Shown: piece after piece, positions 1 through 8,231 of the stretch
Numbering within the stretch: the first letter of the stretch is position 1
How the letters are laid out: every line of letters starts with the position of its first letter
NCBI GenBank assembly: GCA_033765145.1
Contig: JANRIH010000028.1
Span: 1 to 64,000, forward strand
DNA: 64,000 nt
Direction of reading: 5' to 3'
DNA from: JAGVSR01 sp033765145
GTDB lineage: Bacteria; Pseudomonadota; Alphaproteobacteria; Rhizobiales; Hyphomicrobiaceae
Made by a program: the position numbers and the translations under genes
Notes under the pieces: model-generated
What the model was told of the DNA's origin: nothing
The model's input: the letters and a program-made list of their open reading frames with translations, nothing else
Database searches by the model: none

Positions 1-1
1 C

Positions 2-370
2 GAGCTGAACTTCGCCGAGCTGCTGGCAAGGGTGGAAGCCCTGTCGCGGCGGGCGCGGCAGGTCGGTCCTGATACCGTGCTGCGGGTGGGCGACCTCGAA
101 CTGGACCTCCTGGCGCAGAAGGCCGAGCGCGGCGGCAAGCCGATCGAACTGAAGGGTCGCGAATTCAAGATCCTGGAGTATCTGATGCGGCATGCCGGCC
201 AGGTGGTGACCCGGACGATGCTTCTGGAAGGCGTCTGGAACTATCACTTCGACCCGCAGACCAACGTGATCGACGTGCATATGAGCCGGCTCCGAAGCAA
301 GATCGACAAGGGCTTCGACAAGCCTCTGATCTTCACCGTGCGGAACGCGGGCTACATGATCCGTGCTTAA
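2..370 (+). CDS. Response regulator, OmpR family, C-terminal part (5' truncated by window)
   Basis: The reading frame is open from the second base, so the gene begins before the window and only about 122 residues are visible. They contain the end of the receiver-effector linker and a complete OmpR/PhoB winged-helix DNA-binding domain (GREFKILEYL, TRTMLLEGVW, NVIDVHMSRLRSKID, IFTVRNAGYMI). Its last 8 bases overlap the GTG start of the downstream histidine kinase, so the two form a translationally coupled two-component pair. By family it is a cytoplasmic transcription factor activated by phosphorylation of a receiver Asp that lies outside the window. The target genes are unknown. Confidence 0.93.
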   Translation, partial: ELNFAELLARVEALSRRARQVGPDTVLRVGDLELDLLAQKAERGGKPIELKGREFKILEYLMRHAGQVVTRTMLLEGVWNYHFDPQTNVIDVHMSRLRSKIDKGFDKPLIFTVRNAGYMIRA

Positions 371-1736
371 GCCGGCCATCCTGGGTTCCACGGGATTCCG
401 GCTGGCCGCGGTCTATGCGGCACTGTTCGCGGCATCGGCCCTCATCCTGGTCGCCTTCATCCGCATCGCCACCAATGACAGCCTGACGCGCGAGCTCGAT
501 GCATCCATTCGCGCCGATGTGGACAGCCTGGAGGAGCGCTATCGCTCCGAGGATGTGGATGGGCTCATCCTCCTGATCAGGGCGCGAACACTGAGTGAGG
601 AACACATGGGCGCCGTCTACGCGCTCGTCGACCCCATGGGCAGGATGCTGGCCGGCAATCTCAGCCAATGGCCCGTCCAGGGTCTCGCCGTGGATGGCGC
701 GATCGAGCTTCCGGTAGAGCGCGCCGGCCGTCGGTCGGTCGCCCGGGTGCAGTTCTTCAACCTGCCGACCGGCCACCGGCTTCTGGTGGGACGCGATGCC
801 GAGGAGCGAATCGCGCTCCGCCGCGAGATCAACGAGATCCTCCTGGCGGGCGTCGCCCTCACCACCGTGCTCGCCATCGCCGGTGGCTACCTGTTTCGCC
901 GCATGGTGCTGAAGCGGGTGGAGGCCATCAGGACCACGGCCACCTCCATCGTGGCCGGCCACCTGGCCACCCGGTTGCCGGCGGGCCGCACCGACGACGA
1001 GTTCGATCTCCTTGCCCGCACGCTGAACGACATGCTGGACAAGATCGAGACCCTGATGGACGGCGTCCGCGACGTGGCCAATGCCATCGCCCACGACCTG
1101 CGGACCCCCCTGACCCGGGTGCGCGCCCGTATCGAGGAGCTTTCGGTGCGGAAGCTCGACGCCGAGCAGCAATCGATGGCGATGGAAGGGGTGCTGAGCG
1201 AGATCGACGACCTGCTGCGGACCTTCGGCGCCCTCCTCAGGATCGCGGAGGTGGATGCCGGCGCCCGGCGGGGCTCCTTCCAGCAGGTACAAATCGTGCC
1301 CCTGCTGGAAGACGCGGTCGAGCTGTATCGCGCCGTCGCGGAGGACCAGGGGGTCACCCTAACGCTCGTGCATGACAAGGCAAACCTGACGGTCGCCGGC
1401 GACGGCCAGCTTCTGGCCCAGGCGATCGGCAATCTGATCGACAACGCGATCAAGTACGACCGGGACGGCCGGGAAGTGACGATCTCCGCGGAAAAGCGGG
1501 GCAGTTGGGTCCACCTGTCGGTCGCCGACCGGGGGCCCGGCGTTCCCGAGGAGGAGCGCTCGCGCGTCACCGAACGGTTCTATCGCGGCGAGCGCAGCCG
1601 CAGCCGGCCGGGCAGCGGTCTGGGTCTAAGCCTGGTGGCCGCCGTCGCCCAGTTGCACGAAGGAAGGCTCGAACTGAAGGACAACCTGCCGGGACTGCGC
1701 GCCGAGATCGTGCTTCCGGCCGATACATCGGCGTGA
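363..1736 (+). CDS. Two-component sensor histidine kinase
   Basis: This 457-residue inner-membrane kinase partners the overlapping upstream response regulator. Transmembrane segments at about residues 12-33 and 158-179 enclose a periplasmic sensor region of about 125 residues with no recognised ligand domain. A HAMP linker follows, then a HisKA dimerisation domain with phospho-acceptor His244 in AIAHDLRTPLTR, and an HATPase_c domain with N box (NLIDNAIKYD), G1 box (DRGPGVP) and G2 box (GSGLGLSLV). All catalytic motifs are intact. The GTG start is chosen because it overlaps the regulator stop by 8 bases and the first transmembrane helix follows immediately. The stimulus is unknown. Confidence 0.95.
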   Translation: MLKPAILGSTGFRLAAVYAALFAASALILVAFIRIATNDSLTRELDASIRADVDSLEERYRSEDVDGLILLIRARTLSEEHMGAVYALVDPMGRMLAGNLSQWPVQGLAVDGAIELPVERAGRRSVARVQFFNLPTGHRLLVGRDAEERIALRREINEILLAGVALTTVLAIAGGYLFRRMVLKRVEAIRTTATSIVAGHLATRLPAGRTDDEFDLLARTLNDMLDKIETLMDGVRDVANAIAHDLRTPLTRVRARIEELSVRKLDAEQQSMAMEGVLSEIDDLLRTFGALLRIAEVDAGARRGSFQQVQIVPLLEDAVELYRAVAEDQGVTLTLVHDKANLTVAGDGQLLAQAIGNLIDNAIKYDRDGREVTISAEKRGSWVHLSVADRGPGVPEEERSRVTERFYRGERSRSRPGSGLGLSLVAAVAQLHEGRLELKDNLPGLRAEIVLPADTSA

Positions 1737-1811
1737 TCTTCGTCATGCGACAGGCGCAAAACCTGCGCTAAGGTTGCACCGCGAGGGAGAGAGTTCCGAA
1801 GGGACACCATC

Positions 1812-2249
1812 ATGCGATCCATCCTGCTTGCCTTGGCTATCGCTGGCCTGCCGTTCACGGCATGGGCGCAAGGCGCCCAGATCGGCTGGTTGAAGACCGT
1901 TTCCGGCACTGTCAGCATCCAGCGCGGCGGCCAGGCCACGCCGGCCACCATCGGCATGCCGCTGCAGAAGGGCGACGTGATCGAGACCGGCGACGACGGC
2001 TCAGCCGGGGTGACCCTCGCCGACAACTCGACCTTTTCGGCCGGGCCCCGGTCGAAGGTGTCGGTGGACGAGTTCGACTATGACTCTTCGACGCTGAAGG
2101 GAAGTTCACTGACCAACCTGCAGCGTGGGACGCTGTCCGCAAGCAGCGGCGACATCGCCCGCGGCAATCCGGGAGCGATGCGCGTGCGCACCCCTTCCGC
2201 CGTGCTCGCCGTCCGTGGCACGACCTTCCTGGTCCGAGTGGAGGAGTGA
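1812..2249 (+). CDS. FecR-domain periplasmic protein
   Basis: This 145-residue exported protein starts with a typical signal peptide (hydrophobic residues 3-16, cleavage after AWA). The rest matches the FecR domain: a beta-rich core with VSGTVSIQRGG, LQKGDVIETGDDGSAGVTLADNS and a C-terminal RTPSAVLAVRGTTF motif. FecR proteins of iron uptake are anti-sigma regulators with an N-terminal cytoplasmic domain. This one has none and is wholly periplasmic, like the FecR proteins found next to OmpA and CHASE2 genes. A good ribosome-binding site (gggagag) lies upstream. Its stop overlaps the GTG start of the OmpA lipoprotein gene by 3-4 bases, so the two are probably co-translated. Confidence 0.88.
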   Translation: MRSILLALAIAGLPFTAWAQGAQIGWLKTVSGTVSIQRGGQATPATIGMPLQKGDVIETGDDGSAGVTLADNSTFSAGPRSKVSVDEFDYDSSTLKGSSLTNLQRGTLSASSGDIARGNPGAMRVRTPSAVLAVRGTTFLVRVEE

Positions 2250-2860
2250 GCACGATGGTGGGGGGACGTTTCGGCATCGCCATCGGCCTGCTGCTGCTCC
2301 TGGCAGCCTGCGCCGAGCCCAAGTACCGCAAGGAGCTGGTCGTTCTGCAACCCGACGCCGACGGCAAGATCGGCTCGGTCGTCGTCGTCGACGGGGCGAA
2401 CCAGTTCGTGCTCGACCAGTCGACCACCGCCGCGCACCGCAATCCCGGCGGCAAGACCGAGGCGGTGGCTGTCGCGGGCGAGGACGTGCAGACGCTCTTC
2501 GGCGGCGCCCTCTCCGCCCGGCCGCTGCCACCGCGGAACTTCCGCCTCAATTTCGTCTTCAACGCCGATACCCTGACCGAAGAGTCGAAGATCGCCTTCG
2601 AGGGCGTGTTCGAGGACATCAGGAAGCGGCAGCACTACGATGTCGAAGTCGTCGGCCACACCGATACCAAGGGGACCGCCGACTATAACGCCCGCCTTTC
2701 GCTGCAGCGGGCTGAGCGGATCAAGACAGACCTCATCGGCCGGGGCCTGGCCGGGGATCGCATCATTGCCACCGGACGGGGCGAGGCCGACCTGCTGGTC
2801 GCGACCCCCGATGAAACCGATCAGCCGTTGAACAGGCGGGTGGAGATCACAGTGCGCTGA
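2246..2860 (+). CDS. OmpA-family outer-membrane lipoprotein
   Basis: This 204-residue protein has a lipoprotein signal (lipobox LLAAC around residue 21), a short unrecognised N-terminal part and a C-terminal OmpA/Pal-like peptidoglycan-binding domain. The domain contains NFVFNADTLTEES, VVGHTDTKGTADYNARLSLQRAERI and the terminal LNRRVEITV motif. It should anchor the outer membrane to the wall. The GTG start overlaps the FecR stop (GTGA). An in-frame ATG nine bases further on is an alternative. Its 3' end overlaps the convergent CHASE2-phosphatase gene by 14 bases. The arrangement with FecR and CHASE2 suggests one envelope-sensing unit. Confidence 0.88.
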   Translation: MSTMVGGRFGIAIGLLLLLAACAEPKYRKELVVLQPDADGKIGSVVVVDGANQFVLDQSTTAAHRNPGGKTEAVAVAGEDVQTLFGGALSARPLPPRNFRLNFVFNADTLTEESKIAFEGVFEDIRKRQHYDVEVVGHTDTKGTADYNARLSLQRAERIKTDLIGRGLAGDRIIATGRGEADLLVATPDETDQPLNRRVEITVR

Positions 2861-4934
2861 CAGCGCGCCGGATCACCAGCACGGTGACGTCGTCGGCCGG
2901 CTCGGCGCCTTGCGCGAAGACGCCGACGTCGCTCACCACCGCGCCGACCAGGTCGCCGGCGGAGGAGCTCCCGCCCCTTCTCAGGATTCCGTGCAGGCGC
3001 TCCATCCCGTAGAGCGCCTGATCCACGGCGGTCGCCTCGGTCACGCCATCGGTGAAGAGGACAAGCGCCTGGCCCGGCGCCAGCGACGTCTCGATGAAGG
3101 GATATTCGCAGTCGTCGATGACGCAAAGCGGCGGACCCCCGTCCCCCTCCAGCGTGTCCAGCGCGCCGTCGGGACCGATCCGGATCGGCGCATCGTGACC
3201 GGCATTGGCGAACACCACCGCGCCAGAGGCGGGATCCAGCAGCCCGGCCACCAGGGTGACGAACATCATCGCCGGGTTCTCGGCCGAGAGTTCGCGGTTG
3301 GTTTCGGTCACCATGCGGCCAACATCCACCGACAGGCGGGCACTGGCGCGTGACAGCGACTGTGCCAGGGCCATGAACAGGGCCGCCGGCACGCCCTTCC
3401 CGGATACGTCTCCGATCACGAAATAGACGCGCCCGTCGTCGAGCAGGCGGACGTCGTAGAAGTCACCGCCCACGGCCTTGGCCGGTTCGATGCGGGCGGC
3501 GATCTCGAAGCCCCGCACCTCGGGAAAGACCTGAGGCAGCATGCCCATCTGGATCTGGCGCGCGGCAGCCAGTTCGCCCTCCACCCGCGCCGCCATCTCG
3601 CGCTCGCGCGCCAGATCGCTCGCGATCCGCTTGCGCTCCTGGTCCGTGGCACGCAGCTGCGCCACGAACATCTGGCCGACAAGGAGCAGGCTGCCGAAGA
3701 CCGGCGTCGTGGCGTCGACGAGAATGTGGCCGAAGTAGAACAGGCCGAAGCTGATCCCTCCGAGGATGACCGCACCCACGGCGAGGGCCGCACCGACCCG
3801 GCCCGGCTGGCGGTAGGGCAGCAGAAGGACCACCAGCAGCCCGACCGCCAGGACGATGCCCCCTTCCCACAATCCCGGCCGCTCCCAGCGCGTGAGGTAG
3901 GAGCCTTCGGCCATGTTCTCGATCGCCTGCGCCTGCATCTCCACCCCGGGCACGCGGCCGTCGATCGGCGAGGCGTGGAAGTCCCCCAGGCCGAAGGCGG
4001 TACTGCCCAGGAGCACGATATTGCCCCGCAGGAGCTTCAGGTCGACGCGGCCGGCCAGGATATCCGCGGCAGATACGAAGCGCTCCGGCCGGTGGGCGGA
4101 AAAGTAGAGCCACAAGCGGCCGTCGACCGTCGTGCGGACGGCGAGGTTGCGACCCTCGACTCCCTGGATGCGCCCCGCCTCGGACAGGATCGAGAAGCTC
4201 GGGCTGTCGGTCGCCAACCTGAGGGTATCCAGGCCCAGCGAGGGCATGTAGCCCTCGCCCACCTTCGCTACCACCGGCACGCGGCGGACGATGTTGTCGT
4301 GCTCCGGCGTGGCATTGGCCAGCCCCTCGCCGGACGCGGCCAGGGTCATCTCCGGCAGGCTGCGCACCGCCGATTTGAAATAGCCGATCCGCTTGGGGTC
4401 CCCGCCGCGAAGGCGGTAGCTCGTCCGCGGCGGCCGGGATGCGCCCTCTTCGTCCTCGCTGCCGAGCGCCGCCATGCTCACCGGCCCCATGCCCAGCACC
4501 TCGGACAGGCGCTGATCGGTCGAAGGCAGGGTGGCCAGACGGTCCCTCACCTCCGACGGCAGCCGTTCCGCCTGCTGCGCATAGAGCGGCGGCGACAGCC
4601 GGTCCGGCTGGTCGAAGACCATGTCGACGCCGAGGGCGGCGATACCGGCGTTCTGCAGCACCTCGACCAGCGAGGCGAGGCGCCAGCGCGGCCAGGGCCA
4701 CTGGCCCAGTTCGCGCAGGCTGAAATCGTCGACGTCGACGATCCAGACGGTCACCTCACCGGGAGTGCGCGGTACCGCCTTGTGGAACAGGTCGAACTGC
4801 AGCAGGCGAACCCGCTCGACGGGCGTCGGGTCGTACCAGCGCAGACCTGCCAGAAGGATCGCGAGAGCAATGCCAAGCGGTACCCCGTACCAAGGCCGCC
4901 GCCAGGTCAGCCGTGGCGCGACGGCGGCACTCAT
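2847..4934 (-). CDS. CHASE2 sensor - SpoIIE-type PP2C serine phosphatase
   Basis: This 695-residue membrane protein has an N-terminal transmembrane helix (about 19-33), a long periplasmic CHASE2 domain (WIVDVDDFSLRELGQWPWPR through IPVDGRVPGVEMQAQAI-type motifs), three further transmembrane helices (about 355-425) and a short coiled coil. It ends in a SpoIIE/RsbU phosphatase domain. Metal-binding motifs are intact: GGDFYDV, IGDVSGKG, ANAGHDAPIRI, LFTDGVTEA and ADDVTVLVI. In partner-switching systems this enzyme dephosphorylates a STAS protein, and the STAS and anti-sigma ATPase genes lie just upstream in the same operon. CHASE2 is more often fused to cyclases or kinases. The start lies 5 bases after the preceding gene's stop. 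Confidence 0.93.
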   Translation of the reverse strand: MSAAVAPRLTWRRPWYGVPLGIALAILLAGLRWYDPTPVERVRLLQFDLFHKAVPRTPGEVTVWIVDVDDFSLRELGQWPWPRWRLASLVEVLQNAGIAALGVDMVFDQPDRLSPPLYAQQAERLPSEVRDRLATLPSTDQRLSEVLGMGPVSMAALGSEDEEGASRPPRTSYRLRGGDPKRIGYFKSAVRSLPEMTLAASGEGLANATPEHDNIVRRVPVVAKVGEGYMPSLGLDTLRLATDSPSFSILSEAGRIQGVEGRNLAVRTTVDGRLWLYFSAHRPERFVSAADILAGRVDLKLLRGNIVLLGSTAFGLGDFHASPIDGRVPGVEMQAQAIENMAEGSYLTRWERPGLWEGGIVLAVGLLVVLLLPYRQPGRVGAALAVGAVILGGISFGLFYFGHILVDATTPVFGSLLLVGQMFVAQLRATDQERKRIASDLAREREMAARVEGELAAARQIQMGMLPQVFPEVRGFEIAARIEPAKAVGGDFYDVRLLDDGRVYFVIGDVSGKGVPAALFMALAQSLSRASARLSVDVGRMVTETNRELSAENPAMMFVTLVAGLLDPASGAVVFANAGHDAPIRIGPDGALDTLEGDGGPPLCVIDDCEYPFIETSLAPGQALVLFTDGVTEATAVDQALYGMERLHGILRRGGSSSAGDLVGAVVSDVGVFAQGAEPADDVTVLVIRRAVSAL

Positions 4935-4939
4935 ACGGG

Positions 4940-5902
4940 CTAGAGCGTGATCTCTAGGCCGTCATAGGCCGAGAGCACATCAAGCGGCAGCCGGCCCTCG
5001 CGGGCCAGTTCCTCGAACTTCCGGGTGTCGACAAGGACCTCTCCGATGCTGCGGTCGTCGGAATTGGGATCATGGTGGAACAGGCAGAGGCGCCTCGCCC
5101 CGGCGTGGTGGCAGAGCTCGACCGCGATGATGTTGCTGGAATGGCCCCAGTCCTCGCGGATGGAAACCGCATCGGCCAGCGAATACATCGCATCGAAGAT
5201 GACGAGGTCGGCGTCGCGGAAGAAATCCACGAAGGGGTAGGCATCGCCGGTTTCCTCGAACTTGTGTTCGGAATCGGTCGAATAGACCATGGCCTTGCCG
5301 CCGTGCTCGATGCGGTAGCCGTAGGAATCACCAGTATGGTGCTGGCGCATGAGGTTGACCTTGGCGCCGGCGATGTCGTGGGTCTTGGCCGGATCCAGGG
5401 TGATGAACTCGATGCGCGCCCCGAGCTGGCTGTAGTCGACGGGGAAGCTCGGCTCCGCGTGCTGGCGGCGGAAGGCGTTGTCGAGAGTGGAATGCCCGCC
5501 ATAGATGCGGATCGTATGGCCGGGGATATAGGCCGGCACGAAGAAGGGGAATCCCATGATGTGATCCCAGTGGGGATGCGACATCAGGATGTTGAAGACC
5601 TTCTTCTTGTTCGGATAGGCGCCCGACATGACGCGGTTGCCGAACTCGCGCACGCCGCTTCCCAGATCGAAAATCAGGTGCTCGTCGCTGTCGAGGTCCG
5701 CCTCGACGCAGGACGTGTTGCCCCCGAAGGTGCCTGCTTCGGCGAAGGTCAGTTCGGAGGCGATGAAGCGGTCGATCGCGGCGTCATCGGCAAAGCTGCG
5801 TCCGGACGCCTTGCGCAGCGCGTTGCGCAGCTTGCTGCGCACCGCCGCCACGCCGAGCGGGGCGGGAAGCGATCCACGGGTACCCCAGAACCTGATCCGC
5901 AT
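4940..5902 (-). CDS. Metallo-beta-lactamase-fold hydrolase (phosphodiesterase-like)
   Basis: This 320-residue cytoplasmic protein starts with the MRIRFWGTRGS signature of a metallo-beta-lactamase-fold subfamily related to tRNase Z and cyclic-nucleotide phosphodiesterases. The metal-binding motif is complete (His109, His111, Asp113, His114 in SHPHWDHIMG). Later ligands appear in MRQHHTGDS, VYSTDSEH and DWGHSS. The substrate is not evident. The gene lies between the STAS gene (11-base gap) and the CHASE2-SpoIIE phosphatase gene (5-base gap), so it probably works in the same signalling unit, perhaps by hydrolysing a nucleotide second messenger. That role is inference. Confidence 0.85.
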   Translation of the reverse strand: MRIRFWGTRGSLPAPLGVAAVRSKLRNALRKASGRSFADDAAIDRFIASELTFAEAGTFGGNTSCVEADLDSDEHLIFDLGSGVREFGNRVMSGAYPNKKKVFNILMSHPHWDHIMGFPFFVPAYIPGHTIRIYGGHSTLDNAFRRQHAEPSFPVDYSQLGARIEFITLDPAKTHDIAGAKVNLMRQHHTGDSYGYRIEHGGKAMVYSTDSEHKFEETGDAYPFVDFFRDADLVIFDAMYSLADAVSIREDWGHSSNIIAVELCHHAGARRLCLFHHDPNSDDRSIGEVLVDTRKFEELAREGRLPLDVLSAYDGLEITL

Positions 5903-5913
5903 GGCTTGCCTCG

Positions 5914-6267
5914 TCAGGTGGGCGTCAGCGCCGAGAGGGCCCCGTTGAGGTCGGCATAGACCGGCACGACCTGGTTGAAGCGGCTGATGCGGAAGATCTC
6001 CGATACCGTTTCGTTCAACGCACAGACCGCCAGCTTGCCGCCCTTCGCCTTGGCTTCCTTGGCCCCCAGCATCAGCGCCCGCAGGCCCGAACTGGAAATG
6101 TAGCTGACGCCGGAGAAATCGATTACCACCACGGCGCCTGCCTGCCCCAGCAACGGCAGCAGCCGTTCCTGCAGCGGCGGGGTCGTCTCCACATCGACAC
6201 GGCCGGTCGGACTGAGCACCGACGCATTGCCGACCTTCTTTTCACTCGTCGCCACCATGCCCCCCAT
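5914..6267 (-). CDS. STAS-domain anti-sigma factor antagonist
   Basis: This 117-residue single-domain protein resembles SpoIIAA/RsbV. The phosphorylation loop reads VSYISSSGLRAL, in which Ser59 aligns with the phosphorylated Ser of the usual DSSG. The usual Asp is replaced by Ser58. When unphosphorylated, such proteins bind the anti-sigma ATPase and release its target. The gene starts 3 bases after the stop of the anti-sigma ATPase gene and precedes the hydrolase and phosphatase genes. A downstream in-frame ATG (fourth codon) is an alternative start. Confidence 0.92.
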   Translation of the reverse strand: MGGMVATSEKKVGNASVLSPTGRVDVETTPPLQERLLPLLGQAGAVVVIDFSGVSYISSSGLRALMLGAKEAKAKGGKLAVCALNETVSEIFRISRFNQVVPVYADLNGALSALTPT

Positions 6268-6270
6268 CAG

Positions 6271-6741
6271 CTAGGCCAAGCCCGGCTCCCTCCGGTCAGG
6301 ACTATGCCCTACAAAGGCCCGCAACATCAGCTTGTTGCGATCTCCGTCCCGGATGTAGCGGGCCTCATCCACCAATTCTCGCATCAAAAGTAAACCAAGT
6401 CCGCCTACGTCGCGCTCTTCTGCCCCGCCTTCAGGCAGCGCCGCCTCGCCGGCCAGCGGATCGAAGGGGTGCCCGTTGTCCAGGATATCGACCTGCACCG
6501 CATCCCGGCCCGCCGACAGCGACAGCGTCAGCGACCGGGCGGGATCGCCGTCATAGGCGTGGCGGACGACGTTGGTCACCGCCTCGTCCACGGCCACCCC
6601 CAGCGCCGCCGCCTTTGCCTCGCCCAGGCCGTTGCCGAGCGCGAACCGCCTGACCGCCTCGACGGCGCGGCCCACGGCAGCGGGTGTGCCTTCCAGGGTC
6701 AGGATCACGGCCGGCGCCGCCTGACGAACCCGTTGATCCAC
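6271..6741 (-). CDS. Anti-sigma factor serine kinase-like ATPase (RsbW/SpoIIAB type)
   Basis: This 156-residue GHKL ATPase has an N box DEAVTNVVRHAYDGD, a G1-like DNGHPFDP and a glycine lid GGLGLLLMRELVDE, with no dimerisation or sensor domain. This is the architecture of RsbW/SpoIIAB anti-sigma kinases that phosphorylate a STAS partner. It is the first gene of a four-gene operon that also has the STAS partner and the cognate PP2C phosphatase. No sigma factor gene lies nearby, so the final target is unknown. Confidence 0.9.
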   Translation of the reverse strand: MDQRVRQAAPAVILTLEGTPAAVGRAVEAVRRFALGNGLGEAKAAALGVAVDEAVTNVVRHAYDGDPARSLTLSLSAGRDAVQVDILDNGHPFDPLAGEAALPEGGAEERDVGGLGLLLMRELVDEARYIRDGDRNKLMLRAFVGHSPDRREPGLA

Positions 6742-6789
6742 CGCAAGGCGGCGGCCCGCCGGATGTCCAGAATGGGGGATGGTAGGCTT

Positions 6790-7023
6790 ATGAAGGTCAG
6801 CGTCATGCGCGATATATGGTCAATTGTCCGTCCAATCGTCGATACCTGTCTCGCGGAGGCGCGCGCCGAGGGGCACCCAGCCGACACGGTCGGACGCGCT
6901 CTTCTCAGCATGGCAATCGACATCTACCGCCGTGAGCGCAGCATCGAGGACATCCGCAGCGAGTTGGAAGCCGCCATCGAGAATCTCGACCCCGACGGTG
7001 AGCATACCTTCATGCGTCCGTGA
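6790..7023 (+). CDS. Small conserved-looking hypothetical protein
   Basis: This 77-residue protein runs divergently from the anti-sigma operon with a 48-base gap. It is predicted all-helical and charged (VRPIVDTCLAEARAEG, VGRALLSMAIDIYRRERSIEDIRSELEAAIENL), without signal peptide or membrane helix. The codon pattern and the position between a divergent operon and a convergent PAS gene support a real gene. The ATG at 6790 gives a compact product, and a second ATG five codons later is possible. I do not recognise the family. A role linked to the adjacent partner-switching operon is only a guess from position. Confidence 0.6.
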   Translation: MKVSVMRDIWSIVRPIVDTCLAEARAEGHPADTVGRALLSMAIDIYRRERSIEDIRSELEAAIENLDPDGEHTFMRP

Positions 7024-7025
7024 TA

Positions 7026-7634
7026 TCAGGCAGTGATCGAGGGCACACCGCCCCCGATATCAAAGAAGCTCACGCGCTTTCCCGGGGCGAGGTGCTGGTC
7101 GATGCTGGCCGGGATTTCGCCCTCTGGCTTGAACAATTCCGTGAACAGCGCGAGCACGAGCTTGGCTTCGTGGGGTTGGTTCGGCTCCACCGGAACCGAC
7201 ACCACCTCGACGGGAGCCTCGTAGCCGGAAGGGTAGGCAAGGGGATAGATCATCACGGCGCCACAGGGCTGTGCCACTTCAGCCAGCAGCAAGCGGGCAC
7301 GCTCCGCCCGCTCCTCGGGCCGGGCAAGGTCGATGAAGTTGCGCCCGGTGAGTTCCGCGCCCACGCGGGCCCGTACCATGGTGCCGGCCAGGCGGAAAAC
7401 GATCTCCCTCGCCGACCGAACCTCGAGCAGCAGCAGGCGCGGCAGAAGCGGCTTGATGTCGGCCAGGTGAAAATCGCTTCGGCGCGGCAGCAGGTTGTCG
7501 CCCCGCCACCTGTGCCAGGCCCGCAGGAAAGTCCGACTGTCCTCGGACCTGATTGCCTCCGGCGCCCTCTGGAAGTCAGGATACGGCACGCGCGGTGCCC
7601 CTTCGATCACAGGCAACTTTACTGAATCCGTCAT
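7026..7634 (-). CDS. PAS_5-type PAS domain protein
   Basis: This protein of about 202 residues matches the PAS_5 family that is numerous in Rhodospirillales: LRAWHRWRGDNLLPRRSDF, LLPRLLLLEVRSAREIVFRLAGTMV, GRNFIDLARPEERAERARLL, then a beta-strand end VVSVPVEPNQPHEAKLVLAL. It has no output domain. It is probably a cytoplasmic ligand- or partner-sensing module. The start at MTDSVKL is preferred over an upstream in-frame ATG because the extra 25 residues do not look conserved. A second PAS_5 gene lies just upstream on the same strand. Confidence 0.85.
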   Translation of the reverse strand: MTDSVKLPVIEGAPRVPYPDFQRAPEAIRSEDSRTFLRAWHRWRGDNLLPRRSDFHLADIKPLLPRLLLLEVRSAREIVFRLAGTMVRARVGAELTGRNFIDLARPEERAERARLLLAEVAQPCGAVMIYPLAYPSGYEAPVEVVSVPVEPNQPHEAKLVLALFTELFKPEGEIPASIDQHLAPGKRVSFFDIGGGVPSITA

Positions 7635-7731
7635 ACTCACAACAACGCTGACGCAGGACAGGTGCTCCCGGGTCCCCCGGGCCGCAGCATATCCAGGATG
7701 CGGTCGCACTCCTTAAGACATTGCAGACCGA

Positions 7732-8214
7732 TCAGGAGACTTCCTCCCCGTTCTTGTCGAAGAGGACCGAACAGCAGAAGAGCATATCGACGGTAACTCC
7801 ATCCCGGGCGAGGGGCAGGACCACGTTTTCGACGATCTGATGGTCCTTGTCGTGGATGAAACTGACGTGGCCGCGCCGCCATGTGGGTTTGCCAGTCTCG
7901 GCGACGAAAACGTAACGGGCCAGCCGCTTAGAATTCGTCTTCAGCACGGGATGGACGTCATCCAGCCATTCACCGGTCGGATCGCGCCCCAGGGTCTGGA
8001 CCTCACGCGTCCCGGCCAACCGATAGCGGAAACGTCCGCCGACCACATCCAGCATCCAGACATAGGGCATCAGCTTCGGAATGTGCAGCGGATCGAAGTG
8101 CTGGCGCCCCGGGAGCCGCCCGGCCGGAGCCATGCCGCGCCAATAGCCGAACACGGCCTTGATCCGCGGATGCCAGCTTTCCGCCGCCTCGACGACCTCG
8201 ATCCACTCCGACAT
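7732..8214 (-). CDS. PAS_5-type PAS domain protein (second copy)
   Basis: This 160-residue PAS_5 protein is related to the neighbouring gene: RIKAVFGYWRGMAPAGRLPGRQHFDPLHIPKLMPYVWMLDVVGGRFRYRLAGTREV, read in parts, aligns with the same positions of the other copy. A C-terminal strand motif VVLPLARDGVTVDMLFCCSVLF follows. It has no effector domain or membrane segment. A 12-base perfect palindrome lies 18 bases upstream of its start codon and may be an operator. Function is unknown beyond PAS sensing. Confidence 0.83.
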   Translation of the reverse strand: MSEWIEVVEAAESWHPRIKAVFGYWRGMAPAGRLPGRQHFDPLHIPKLMPYVWMLDVVGGRFRYRLAGTREVQTLGRDPTGEWLDDVHPVLKTNSKRLARYVFVAETGKPTWRRGHVSFIHDKDHQIVENVVLPLARDGVTVDMLFCCSVLFDKNGEEVS

Positions 8215-8231
8215 TCGATCAGCGCTAGAGT

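Noticed and set aside
333..1292. Long minus-strand open frame opposite the histidine kinase
   Set aside because: It overlaps a gene with complete kinase motifs, has no recognisable domain and is typical of high-GC antisense open frames.
3726..4943. Long plus-strand frame opposite the CHASE2-SpoIIE gene
   Set aside because: The minus-strand gene has complete domain motifs. The plus frame is a compositional shadow.
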